Assembly: GCA_037129925.1 (NCBI GenBank)
Contig: JBAXTZ010000009.1
Coordinates: 1 to 64,000 of the forward strand
Source of the DNA: JBAXTZ01 sp037129925
GTDB taxonomy: Bacteria; Bacillota; Negativicutes; JBAXTZ01
Direction of reading: 5' to 3'
Length of the DNA: 64,000 nt
Below, one piece after another: positions 1 through 7,614 of this stretch (positions within the stretch are counted from its first letter, which is position 1; each line of letters starts with the position of its first letter). Position numbers and translations under genes: made by a program. Under the pieces are notes generated by a model. The model saw nothing but the letters and a program-made list of their open reading frames with translations, was not told the origin of the DNA and made no database searches.

Positions 1-2
1 TC

Positions 3-1250
3 TGCCGGTCTTAGGATTTTTTTGTCCGCACTCATCCGCATCGCAAAGTTTTCCCAAAACAGCGACTTGATCGCGTAATTTGGCACGCCTAACTCGACTT
101 TGGCGATTTCGGCGCTTTTTATTGTTAGCAACCCCAAATAATACATCAGCGACCAATAGTTTTCCTGATTTTCATAGATGGTATTCAAGTCGAAGCGGTC
201 TACCAACCGGGTGAATACCGTTCCGCCGCTAGCGATTAGCTGTAAGCTCTCCGAAGCGTCAAATTTCCGCGCTAACATCTCGGTCTTGCGGTAATCGGTC
301 ACGACGTTTCTGTCTAAAATATATTGCGGATATTTTCCGCGTTGGCGCACCTCTTCCAGAAAATATATCACCATATTGGTATTAAATACTTTTTCCGTAG
401 CTTCGGCGTTAAATTTATAGCCGTTAAAGTATTCGCGCAGATCATCCTGGAGCTTTGGCAAGTTCATTTTAGCCGGGCAAACTTCGGCTGCCAGTTCGCT
501 CACTTCTTCGCTCGTTAATCCAAGCATCGCGTTCAGCTCCGGCTTGAGCGTCAAATTAATGGTAATATTAAAGCCACTGGTCAAATCGTCAAGCATTACC
601 GGACTGACGCCGGTCATGAACAACCGCTCGATGCTCGAAGATGTTCCTTCTTTGATCGCCTTGTAGAAGGCCTTGACATAACCCTCGCCGCTGATCAGGT
701 CGTAATATAATTCTTTGTCGTCGCCAGCAATCAGCTCATTGGCAAAGTTATCATACTCGTCGATAATTAGATAGATCTTCTTGCCAGTTTCAATAACGGC
801 TTCCCATACAGTTTTTATCGTGTCAGTTGCCGTCATGTCTTCTTTTATTTGAATTGTTTTTCCGAGCTCAGCAGCATATTTGTCAAAAAAAGTGTTTACC
901 GGCAAGCGCACTGATGTTGCGAAATCACTAATCAGCACATCTTTACCTTTATCCGTCGTAATTCCGGAAAAGCTCATCCGCAAAATCAAGTAGCTGTTCT
1001 TCAACGGCGTCGGCTGCCTGCCAATCGCCAAGTCGCCAAACAGCGCAGCAAATTTATCGGCCTTTTTTACATCATAGTAATTTTCCAGCACCGACAGCCA
1101 CAGCGTTTTGCCAAACCGGCGCGGACGGATAAAGAACTGGAACGATGGTTGCTGTTCCAGCTCGGCGATATATTTGGTTTTATCAACAAAAACTTTTTGG
1201 CTGCTGCGAATTAATTCAAAATTCGTCTCGCCGTAAGGGAATCTACGCAT
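3..1250 (-). CDS. AAA-ATPase-like protein (PF09820 type), 3' end outside the window
   Basis: The frame is open from an ATG at 1250, preceded by GGAGGACGAT as ribosome binding site, to the window edge: 416 codons with no stop. The N-terminus (MRRFPYGETNFELIR, then VFVDKTKYIAELE and FFIRPRRFGKTLWLS) is the hallmark of the AAA-ATPase-like family. RRFGKT is its Walker A-like motif and LIIDEYDNFANEL its Walker B-like motif. Members usually end in a PD-(D/E)XK nuclease-like domain, which would lie beyond the edge. Their function is not established, and they are often multicopy in anaerobes. The gene starts 29 bases after the lptF stop on the same strand, so read-through from the LPS operon is possible, but nothing links it to LPS. 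Confidence 0.85.
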   Translation of the reverse strand, partial: MRRFPYGETNFELIRSSQKVFVDKTKYIAELEQQPSFQFFIRPRRFGKTLWLSVLENYYDVKKADKFAALFGDLAIGRQPTPLKNSYLILRMSFSGITTDKGKDVLISDFATSVRLPVNTFFDKYAAELGKTIQIKEDMTATDTIKTVWEAVIETGKKIYLIIDEYDNFANELIAGDDKELYYDLISGEGYVKAFYKAIKEGTSSSIERLFMTGVSPVMLDDLTSGFNITINLTLKPELNAMLGLTSEEVSELAAEVCPAKMNLPKLQDDLREYFNGYKFNAEATEKVFNTNMVIYFLEEVRQRGKYPQYILDRNVVTDYRKTEMLARKFDASESLQLIASGGTVFTRLVDRFDLNTIYENQENYWSLMYYLGLLTIKSAEIAKVELGVPNYAIKSLFWENFAMRMSADKKILRPA

Positions 1251-1279
1251 ATCGTCCTCCTGCTGTCAGATTTGCGCCC

Positions 1280-2386
1280 CTACGCCACATTCGCCCGCCG
1301 CACCAATGCTACTCCGACAACTAAGCCGATGATATTTGGCGACCAAGCCGCCAAGACAGCTGGGATGATGTTATTCGATGCCATTGCGGTCATCGAGGCG
1401 TAGAGCGCGTAATAGACCAATATTATTACTAGGCTCAATCCCAAACCCACCGATGAACTGGACCGGTTGGACTGCATTCCGAGCGGTGCGCCAATCAGCG
1501 CGAAAATAAAGCAAGAAAACGGAATCGCCGCCCGGCTGAACATTTCCGTTTCATATTTTTTGAAATCCGTTTTCCCTTCCCGCTGATGCAGAGCGATAAC
1601 TTGGCGCAATTCGCCAATCGACATTTGGTCAGGATTCTTCTTGTCCGGTTGAGTTTTTTCCGGCGGCCGCTCCAGCGGCAATATTTGCTCTTGGAATTCC
1701 AGCTTTCGTTCTATTTTTTTCTCAATATCAAATTCATAACCAGCGCCATTATGCATTGTCCACTTGAAATCATGGAACTCTGCCCATTCGGCGGTGATAA
1801 GTTTGGAAACCTTTTTGTTCTCATCAAAATCAGCTACGGCTATCTGGTTTAACCGCTGGGTATTAGGATCATATTCGCGGGCGTACAGGATAGTGTAGCC
1901 GTCGCCAACACTGCCAAATCCGCCACGAATAATCAAGTTTTCTTGATAACCACGGGGCGTGGTCACTTTCTGAACTTCGTATTTAACAATATTATCAAAT
2001 TTCTCATTAGTAATCGGCATGATGAATTGGGCGGTCAAAAACGAAATCAGACTAATAACCAAGGATATCAGCGCAACCGGTAATACCAACCGCGCAAAAC
2101 TAACCCCCCCCGATTTCATCGCCGTAATTTCACTGCTCGAGGACATTTTACCAAAGGTTAACAACGTTGCCAATAGCAACGCCATCGGCAGCATCGGATA
2201 AATCGCCACCGGCAAAGAACAGCCAATGAGCTGAGCCGCCAAATACCACGGCGCCTTATACTTGGTCATCATTTCGGCGATCCGGTAAAATGGACCCGTC
2301 CCGATGAACACGCCGACAAACGCCGCAACTGCAAAAAAGAACGGCCCGAGCAGCTCCTTGATGATATATCTGTCAATAAGTTTCAT
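1280..2386 (-). CDS. lptF: LPS export permease, LptF/LptG (YjgP/YjgQ) family
   Basis: A 368-residue inner-membrane permease of the LPS ABC exporter, which works with LptB to drive LPS from the inner membrane onto the LptC-LptA bridge. Hydrophobic segments lie near residues 10-32, 50-75 and 95-120 and again near 280-360. They flank a periplasmic domain of about 150 residues, the usual LptF/G layout (three plus three helices around a beta-jellyroll). The N-terminus MKLIDRYIIKELLGPFFFA is typical. Only one such gene is present, where E. coli uses an LptF/LptG pair, so a homodimer or a second distant copy is inferred. It is the last LPS gene of the operon, six bases after lptB. The coding strand carries a run of eight G at 2104-2111. 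The choice between LptF and LptG is not resolvable here. Confidence 0.93.
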   Translation of the reverse strand: MKLIDRYIIKELLGPFFFAVAAFVGVFIGTGPFYRIAEMMTKYKAPWYLAAQLIGCSLPVAIYPMLPMALLLATLLTFGKMSSSSEITAMKSGGVSFARLVLPVALISLVISLISFLTAQFIMPITNEKFDNIVKYEVQKVTTPRGYQENLIIRGGFGSVGDGYTILYAREYDPNTQRLNQIAVADFDENKKVSKLITAEWAEFHDFKWTMHNGAGYEFDIEKKIERKLEFQEQILPLERPPEKTQPDKKNPDQMSIGELRQVIALHQREGKTDFKKYETEMFSRAAIPFSCFIFALIGAPLGMQSNRSSSSVGLGLSLVIILVYYALYASMTAMASNNIIPAVLAAWSPNIIGLVVGVALVRRANVA

Positions 2387-2392
2387 ATTGCC

Positions 2393-3130
2393 TCAAAACA
2401 CAAAATTCTCGCCAAAAAAGTATTTGCGCGCCAGTTCGTGATTGGCGACATATTGCGGATCGCCGGACAGTAGCACTTGACCGTTGTTAATGATATAGGC
2501 GCGGTCAACAATGTTTAACGTTTCTCTGACATTGTGGTCGGTTATCAGTATCCCCACACCGCGATTCTTGAGATATTTTATCAATTCCTGAATTGCCGCA
2601 ACTGCGATTGGATCGACTCCGGCAAACGGTTCGTCCAGCAGCAGAAATTGCGGATCATTCACCAGCGCCCGAGCGATTTCACAACGCCGCCGTTCACCGC
2701 CGGACAGCGCCATTCCCAGTGTATGCCGGACGTGTTCGAGGTTGAATTCCTTGATTAGTTCATTGGCCTTAGCTGTTTGCTGGGTTTTGCTCAGTTTGAG
2801 CATCTGAAGAATTGCCAACAAATTTTCTTCTACGGTAAGTTTTCTAAACACTGAAGCTTCTTGAGGAAGATACGCCAAACCAAACGCCGCCCGCTTGTGC
2901 ATCGGCAAGTCGCTGACATCCTCGCCATTAATAAATATTTGACCACTATTAGGTTTTACCAACCCGGTTATCATATAAAATGTTGTAGTTTTCCCCGCGC
3001 CATTAGCGCCCAACAACCCGACAACCTCGCCGCGACAAAGACTGACACTGACATTGTTGACTACTGTTCGTCCCTTATATTTTTTGACTAAATCTATCGT
3101 CTTAATCTCGTTGATATCCACACTTCCCAC
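2393..3130 (-). CDS. lptB: LPS export ATPase LptB
   Basis: A 245-residue cytoplasmic ABC ATPase that powers LPS extraction by LptF/G. Walker A GANGAGKTT lies at residues 41-49, the signature LSGGERRR at 142-149, Walker B FLLLDEPFAGVDP at about 162-174, and the switch histidine in TDHNVRET near 199. The C-terminal ARKYFFGENF is typical of LptB as opposed to amino-acid ABC ATPases. It lies between lptA and lptF, as in other LPS operons. The start is uncertain: no ATG is near, and GTG at 3130 or GTG at 3121 are both possible, each with a GGAG-like sequence upstream. The function call is very secure. Confidence 0.96.
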   Translation of the reverse strand: MGSVDINEIKTIDLVKKYKGRTVVNNVSVSLCRGEVVGLLGANGAGKTTTFYMITGLVKPNSGQIFINGEDVSDLPMHKRAAFGLAYLPQEASVFRKLTVEENLLAILQMLKLSKTQQTAKANELIKEFNLEHVRHTLGMALSGGERRRCEIARALVNDPQFLLLDEPFAGVDPIAVAAIQELIKYLKNRGVGILITDHNVRETLNIVDRAYIINNGQVLLSGDPQYVANHELARKYFFGENFVF

Positions 3131-3156
3131 TCCGCACTCCCTAATCGTCTATGGGA

Positions 3157-3175
3157 GGGCGGGATAACCCCGCCC
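3157..3175. repeat. GC-rich palindrome GGGCGGG-N5-CCCGCCC
   Basis: A perfect 7-bp inverted repeat lies in the lptA-lptB gap. Its core GCGGG-GTTAT-CCCGC (minus-strand reading) recurs at 5589-5603 in another gap of the same operon. It resembles a REP-like dispersed palindrome. No T-run follows, so it is not a classical terminator. Confidence 0.6.
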
Positions 3176-3186
3176 CTACCCGCATC

Positions 3187-3213
3187 TTACTTCTTACTTC
3201 CTACTTCCTCTTT
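3187..3213. repeat. Degenerate period-7 tandem repeat at the 3' end of lptA
   Basis: The plus strand reads CTTACTT CTTACTT CCTACTT CCTCTTT, four near-identical heptamers. They encode the last residues of LptA (KEEVGSKK) and its stop codon. Similar period-7 arrays occur elsewhere in this operon. Confidence 0.7.
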
Positions 3214-3933
3214 GCTCTCCGCAGGATAATATACCACTTTGGTTTTTCCATCTGCAACAAAGCTGTTTTCAGCCATATAATATTTCAGTTCGTCCCCGTC
3301 TAAAGTGTTGCCGTTCTGAACCGCGTGGGCGTTGCCGCTTAAAACGACTGTGGCATTTTCGCCGCCCTGATAAGTAGCTGTTTGAGCAGTGGCGGTAATC
3401 TGTCGTGCCGGACTGTTTATTTTCACGCCGTTATTGGCTTTTCCTGTTTGCGTTTTTAAAAAGTATTCCAACTGCCCGGAGTGTAGCGTTCCATCTTTGG
3501 TGGTGATAACCGATGCTATCGGAGCAAAGACCCGCTCGGCTTTGACAAAAAACTCTAACCGTTCGCTATTGAACCGATAGCCTTGGCGAATGGCTACAAC
3601 ATTGCCAGTGGCAATAACGTGATCTTGTCTTACAATCTGCACCTGACTGCAGGTAAGCGTGGCATCGTCTCTTTTTGCAGTAACGCCACCAGTGATCAAA
3701 CCGTCGGCTGTCAAATTATTATACTCGACGTGCTGACCGGTTATTTCCGCCGCGCCCTGAATCATCTTGACTCTGCCATCAGCAGTCGCGACATTGGTCT
3801 TAGTATTAAAAGTCATCGTATCAGCAGTTATCTCAACTGGCTCGTTGCTCGTCGCCGGCAAGTCTGCAGCAATCGCGATTCCACAGAGAGCAAACGCAAT
3901 CAGAAACGCCACCAGCAATTTATTTCTCAACAT
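3187..3933 (-). CDS. lptA: Periplasmic LPS transport protein LptA (OstA family)
   Basis: A 248-residue secreted protein whose beta-jellyroll repeats form the periplasmic LPS bridge between LptC and the outer-membrane LptD. The N-terminus (LLVAFLIAFALCGIAIAAD) is a clear signal peptide with AxA cleavage. The mature part shows OstA repeats such as EITADTMTFNTKTNVATADG and SERLEFFVKAERVFA, and later GDELKYYMAENSFVADG. A strong ribosome site, AAAGGAGGAAAG, precedes the ATG. It is longer than E. coli LptA (about 185 residues), which suggests one more jellyroll repeat. It lies between lptC and lptB. Its last residues come from a tandem-repeat tract and are unlikely to be functional. Confidence 0.92.
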   Translation of the reverse strand: MLRNKLLVAFLIAFALCGIAIAADLPATSNEPVEITADTMTFNTKTNVATADGRVKMIQGAAEITGQHVEYNNLTADGLITGGVTAKRDDATLTCSQVQIVRQDHVIATGNVVAIRQGYRFNSERLEFFVKAERVFAPIASVITTKDGTLHSGQLEYFLKTQTGKANNGVKINSPARQITATAQTATYQGGENATVVLSGNAHAVQNGNTLDGDELKYYMAENSFVADGKTKVVYYPAESKEEVGSKK

Positions 3934-3964
3934 CTTCTTTCCTCCTTTTTATAGCCACTGGACG

Positions 3965-4030
3965 CTAGCGGCTGGCGGCTGGTATCCAACTCCAACGGCC
4001 AGCAACCAAATACCAGCGGCCAACGGCTAG
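3965..4030. repeat. Imperfect inverted repeat between lptC and lptA
   Basis: The left arm (3965-3985) and right arm (4010-4030) are near reverse complements of about 21 bases. The left arm contains a duplicated GCGGCTG heptamer. The right arm overlaps the lptC stop codon. No T-run follows on either strand. Confidence 0.6.
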
Positions 4031-4578
4031 CGGTCAGCCGCTTCCTTGCGTATCTTCGCTTTACCCTTGACCGTTATCAACGTCATCGCCGCATCAGTTG
4101 TGACTTTGTCGCCGGTCAACGTAATATCATCTTTCTGACATTTTACGCCAACTCCGGCCTCCGCGTGTTGATCGACAGCAAAATATTTAATTGTCGGCGC
4201 GAACATTTTGGCGTTCTTCGCTACGCAGCTGGCAGTAGCGCCACCAGAAATTGTCGCATCGTGAGTTTTCATATCAATCTCACCTGCCGGCGCGGTCACT
4301 TCTATTTTATCACCATCCGCCGTATAGACATAACCGGCTATTTTTTGAATATATATTTTCTGTTTGCCATTATCGTATTCGATTTTTTCAACTTTTAACC
4401 GCCACACCACCCGACCATTTTGCATTTCCTCAATGACATTGTCTTTGAACGTCAAATTACCGGCGAGATTGTCGGTGTCAATCGAGCGATATATTGTATT
4501 TAACGGTTGCACATACAAATATATTATTCCGGCAGCTATTACCAGCGGAATCAACGCCAATAGTAAATATTTCTTCAT
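4027..4578 (-). CDS. lptC: LPS transport protein LptC
   Basis: A 183-residue bitopic inner-membrane protein that passes LPS from LptBFG to LptA. One N-terminal transmembrane helix (YLLLALIPLVIAAGIIYLYV) is followed by a periplasmic LptC/OstA-like jellyroll with segments such as GRVVWRLKVEKIEYDN and YVYTADGDKIEVTAPAGEID. This matches the LptC family (YrbK) in size and layout. The ATG overlaps the stop of the acyltransferase upstream in ATGA, so translation is coupled. In many operons kdsC lies just upstream of lptC, but here an acyltransferase takes that place. Confidence 0.88.
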   Translation of the reverse strand: MKKYLLLALIPLVIAAGIIYLYVQPLNTIYRSIDTDNLAGNLTFKDNVIEEMQNGRVVWRLKVEKIEYDNGKQKIYIQKIAGYVYTADGDKIEVTAPAGEIDMKTHDATISGGATASCVAKNAKMFAPTIKYFAVDQHAEAGVGVKCQKDDITLTGDKVTTDAAMTLITVKGKAKIRKEAADR

Positions 4579-5543
4579 GGCTTGTCAGTATTTGGCTGTT
4601 GGCTGTTGGCTGTTGGCGGCTGGTGTGGAGAAATTGGTGATAATGTTTCTTCGTCGTATTTTGATTTCCAACGATTTTGAATCCACGACCAGTCAGCTGG
4701 ATGCTGACGAATAGCAGCCTCAATAGTGGAGGTTACATTTTGGGTCATTTTCCACTGCGCCAGTTCATCTAGTTCAGCGCGGTCGTATTCTAGCTCGTTC
4801 ATAATCTTGATTATATAGCGGCCATTTTCTTTAACGGCAAACACCGGCAAAATCGGCGCGCCGGTCAGCTTGGCAAACATCGCTACTCCCTTGGGAGCTG
4901 AAGTTACATAATTAAAAAACCGCACCGGAAATCCGTGCTTGCCCTCATCCTGATCCATCAATAACGCCAACATATAACTATCCTTGGACACATCACGGAC
5001 AGCGGTGCGCAAATCGGCATTGCTCTCGCGGGCATAAACCTTCATCCCGAACTCCGCTCTCAACGTCATAATCAGCTGGGTTAATCCAGGACGGGTCAAA
5101 CTTTTGCCAACTGCGCCGATTTTGTAACCTTTGGAATGCACTAGCGCTGCCATCCATTCCCAATTGCCCATATGCGCCGTAAACAACAATATTCCCTTGC
5201 CCCGCGAATATATCTCACGTAAACGCTCCTCATTATCCAAGCAGATAAAATTTTCGATTCCTTCGCGTAACGCCCGCCTTGTCCAACAAAACTCACATAC
5301 CCCTTGTGCCAGCCGGATCATATTCTCGCAGGCAAGTCTATTGGCATCGGCATCGTTAAGTTTCAGGTGAAATTTTATTTGCGTTACCGCACGCTGCCGG
5401 GTCTTCTTGGCCAGCTTAAATCCGAGTTTTCCGCCATAATAACCGATTTTTTGGATCGTATCATAGGAAAACAGCATAATAAACTCGGCTAATAGTTGCG
5501 GCAAATAGCGATTGGCAAAGTCATCTTTGAATTTTTTCAACAT
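4575..5543 (-). CDS. lpxL: Lipid A late acyltransferase, LpxL/HtrB family (copy 1)
   Basis: A 322-residue membrane-associated enzyme that adds a secondary acyl chain to Kdo-lipid IVA. The catalytic HX4(D/E) motif is seen as AHMGNWEW, followed by GAVGKSLTRPGL and the LMDQDEGKHGFPVRFFN region, with the family C-terminal WSWIQNRWK. An N-terminal hydrophobic stretch (LLAEFIMLFSYDTI) may anchor it. The ribosome site GAGGATAAT precedes the ATG. The last 20 or so residues, after WKSKYDEE, are low complexity and come from a TTGGCTG heptamer repeat, so the native end may be shorter. It is one of two tandem paralogues. Which acyl position each modifies cannot be told. Confidence 0.9.
   Translation of the reverse strand: MLKKFKDDFANRYLPQLLAEFIMLFSYDTIQKIGYYGGKLGFKLAKKTRQRAVTQIKFHLKLNDADANRLACENMIRLAQGVCEFCWTRRALREGIENFICLDNEERLREIYSRGKGILLFTAHMGNWEWMAALVHSKGYKIGAVGKSLTRPGLTQLIMTLRAEFGMKVYARESNADLRTAVRDVSKDSYMLALLMDQDEGKHGFPVRFFNYVTSAPKGVAMFAKLTGAPILPVFAVKENGRYIIKIMNELEYDRAELDELAQWKMTQNVTSTIEAAIRQHPADWSWIQNRWKSKYDEETLSPISPHQPPTANSQQPNTDKP
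4585..4620. repeat. Period-7 tandem repeat (TTGGCTG) in the 3' end of the lpxL copy 1 gene
   Basis: The plus strand shows TTGGCTG repeated three times in direct succession from about 4591, then a variant GGCGGCTGG. The tract encodes the Pro/Gln/Asn-rich tail of the acyltransferase. Confidence 0.75.
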
Positions 5544-5555
5544 ATTATCCTCACA

Positions 5556-5585
5556 GTTAAAGGTTAAAGGTGAAAGGTGAAAGGT
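5556..5585. repeat. Period-7 tandem repeat (GTTAAAG/GTGAAAG) between the two lpxL genes
   Basis: The plus strand reads GTTAAAG GTTAAAG GTGAAAG GTGAAAG GTTTCGC. It lies in the 86-base gap upstream of the lpxL copy 1 ribosome site and is followed at once by the GCGGG palindrome. Confidence 0.8.
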
Positions 5586-5588
5586 TTC

Positions 5589-5603
5589 GCGGGGTTATCC
5601 CGC
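5589..5603. repeat. GC-rich palindrome GCGGG-GTTAT-CCCGC (second copy)
   Basis: This perfect 5-bp stem with loop GTTAT matches the core of the palindrome at 3157-3175 read on the opposite strand. It lies directly next to a heptamer array. Confidence 0.6.
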
Positions 5604-5629
5604 CCGCTCACCGTGCGGTAACAACATCA

Positions 5630-6535
5630 TTAACCGGGGTACTTCGTGTTCCAGCGTTTTTGAAACCACAACCAGTTTTCTGGATGCTGACGGATTTCCG
5701 CTTCGATAATGTTCGCCAGTTTCTGGGTAAAGTTAGCGATACCGGCATCTTTGTCGACGGCTGTTTCTTCATAATAGATCGCCGGATAAACTTTCATAAC
5801 GTGCCCAGTTGCTGTCCGGCGCATAAACACCGGCACAACTGCCGCGTTGTATTTGGCGGCAAAATAGGCCGGTCCGGTATGAGTTGACGATTTTTTACCA
5901 AAAAAATCAATCCAGGCACCGCGATCGCCACCGGCATCACCATCCATTGTCATAAATAGCAAATCACCATCGCGTAGCGACTTTATCGCGCCAGCGGCAA
6001 CGGTCCTGCCGGTTTTTCGGAAAATCTTCAATCCGACCATTTCGCGCAGTTCGCTTAAATAGCGATCAATTCCCCGCTCGGTAACGCGAGCTATTGATGA
6101 AATCGTCAAACCGAGTTGGGCGGCGTAAGCGCCCATCCATTCCCAGTTTCCGTAGTGTGCCGAGAGGATAATCGTGCCGACTTTAGCAGATTGAAATGTG
6201 TCGACATTTTCCAGTCCGTCAACGCTACAAACTTCTTGCAATTTGCCTTTTACCGCACGCGGGAGATAGAGCGTTTCCAAAATCATCATTCCGAAATTGC
6301 TGAACATTTTCTTGATCATAGTTTCGGCTTCCGGTTGACTCAACCCCAGACATTCTCGTGCTTGAAAAATTGCTCGCGTTCGTTGTTTGTGAAGTAGTCG
6401 ATAACCAATTGCGCCGACAGCCCTGCCCGCAGTCAAAATTAATTTGTAAGGTAACAGGCAAACCGCGTTGCTGAAATATTTTACAGCGTAATATGCATAA
6501 TCAATTGATTTAAGCTTTCCTACAATCTTACCCAT
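5630..6535 (-). CDS. lpxL: Lipid A late acyltransferase, LpxL/HtrB family (copy 2)
   Basis: A 301-residue paralogue of the next gene. The catalytic motif is SAHYGNWEW, followed by SIARVTERGIDRYL, MDGDAGGDRGAWIDFFG and the C-terminal NWLWFQKRWNTKYPG. An N-terminal hydrophobic segment lies near residues 20-45. A GTG at 6538 is directly before the ATG at 6535. I chose the ATG because the GGAGGC site is too close to the GTG. Two adjacent late acyltransferases fit a hexa-acylated lipid A, but substrate order is inference. The stop lies 86 bases upstream of copy 1, and that gap carries a heptamer repeat and a GC palindrome. Confidence 0.9.
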   Translation of the reverse strand: MGKIVGKLKSIDYAYYAVKYFSNAVCLLPYKLILTAGRAVGAIGYRLLHKQRTRAIFQARECLGLSQPEAETMIKKMFSNFGMMILETLYLPRAVKGKLQEVCSVDGLENVDTFQSAKVGTIILSAHYGNWEWMGAYAAQLGLTISSIARVTERGIDRYLSELREMVGLKIFRKTGRTVAAGAIKSLRDGDLLFMTMDGDAGGDRGAWIDFFGKKSSTHTGPAYFAAKYNAAVVPVFMRRTATGHVMKVYPAIYYEETAVDKDAGIANFTQKLANIIEAEIRQHPENWLWFQKRWNTKYPG

Positions 6536-6550
6536 CACGCCTCCAATCTG

Positions 6551-7519
6551 CTAAACAATGCCGCTCTTTACCAAATCAGTTATGTGAATCATTCCGACCG
6601 CGTTGTTGTCCACATCGACTACCGGCAGCACCGTAATCGGTGTCGGTTTGTTGCGCTCCATCATATTGAGCGCGTCAACTGCCATTTGATCAACTTTGGC
6701 AACTTTGGGATTTCTGGTCATTATTTCAAAAGTTGTCAGTTCCAACAAGTTGCAACCGAGTTCCAAGCGGCGACGAATATCGCCGTCAGTTATCAATCCG
6801 AGCAGTTTGTTGTCGCCATCAACAATATTGACCGCACCTAATCCTTTGGAAGTCATCAAAAACAGTGCTTCTTTTAACGGACGGTCGCCGGTCAGTTTGG
6901 GATTATCGGCTTCGGAATGCATCAAATCGCCAACTTTTAACAATAACTTTTTGCCCAAGGCTCCGCCGGGATGATATAATGCAAAATCTTCGGAGGTAAA
7001 TTTCCGCTCGGCGAGCAACGCCACTGCCAACGCATCGCCCATTGCCAGCGTAGCAGTAGTACTGGAAGTTGGTGCCAAGCCAAGCGGACAAGCTTCTTTT
7101 TCGACCGAACAGTCGAGAATCGCACAGGCAGCCTTAGCAAGTGTACTAGTTGATTTACCGGTCATCGCAATTATTTCGGCGCCAATGCGGCGAATTGTCG
7201 GGATGATTGCCAGCAGCTCATTGCTCTCACCACTGTTTGAAATGGCAAGGACAATGTCGTCGGCAGTAACCATGCCCAAGTCACCGTGAATGGCCTCGGC
7301 CGGGTGCAAAAAAAATGCCGGTGTACCGGTGGACGCGAGTGTTGCGGCAATCTTTTGGGCGATATGCCCGGATTTTCCCATACCGCAAACGACAACCCGA
7401 CCGTGACAGGCGATAATTTTCTCGGCGGCAACTACAAAGTTGTTATCGATTCTATTCACTAATTCTCTGACGGCATCAGCTTCAGTTTCCAGGCACTGCT
7501 TGGCGTTTTTAATTAACAT
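6551..7519 (-). CDS. kdsD: D-arabinose 5-phosphate isomerase KdsD
   Basis: A 322-residue cytoplasmic enzyme converting ribulose 5-phosphate to arabinose 5-phosphate, the first step of Kdo synthesis. The N-terminal SIS domain shows VVCGMGKSGHIAQKIAATLA, AISNSGESNELL and the ALYHPGGALGKKLL stretch diagnostic of KdsD/GutQ. Two CBS domains follow from about residue 205 (VGDLMHSE, LITDGDIRRRL, EIMTRNPKVAKVDQ). Operon position next to kdsA and kdsB favours KdsD over GutQ. The ATG has no purine-rich Shine-Dalgarno: the upstream bases are a pyrimidine-rich TCTTACA heptamer repeat. No kdsC phosphatase gene follows. Confidence 0.95.
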   Translation of the reverse strand: MLIKNAKQCLETEADAVRELVNRIDNNFVVAAEKIIACHGRVVVCGMGKSGHIAQKIAATLASTGTPAFFLHPAEAIHGDLGMVTADDIVLAISNSGESNELLAIIPTIRRIGAEIIAMTGKSTSTLAKAACAILDCSVEKEACPLGLAPTSSTTATLAMGDALAVALLAERKFTSEDFALYHPGGALGKKLLLKVGDLMHSEADNPKLTGDRPLKEALFLMTSKGLGAVNIVDGDNKLLGLITDGDIRRRLELGCNLLELTTFEIMTRNPKVAKVDQMAVDALNMMERNKPTPITVLPVVDVDNNAVGMIHITDLVKSGIV

Positions 7520-7532
7520 GGTTTTGGAGGTA

Positions 7533-7560
7533 AGAGTTAAGATGTAAGATGTAAGAGAAG
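7533..7560. repeat. Period-7 tandem repeat (TGTAAGA) upstream of kdsD
   Basis: The plus strand shows TAAGAGT TAAGATG TAAGATG TAAGAGA. It occupies the place where the kdsD ribosome binding site would be, and reads as CT-rich on the kdsD sense strand. Confidence 0.75.
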
Positions 7561-7614
7561 TTGATTAACAATAGTCTCTAATCACTTAAAGCTTAGCCCA
7601 AACTTCTAATTCTC

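Noticed and set aside
2101..2115. Frameshift in lptF at the G8 run
   Set aside because: The frame is continuous through the run and both halves match the family.
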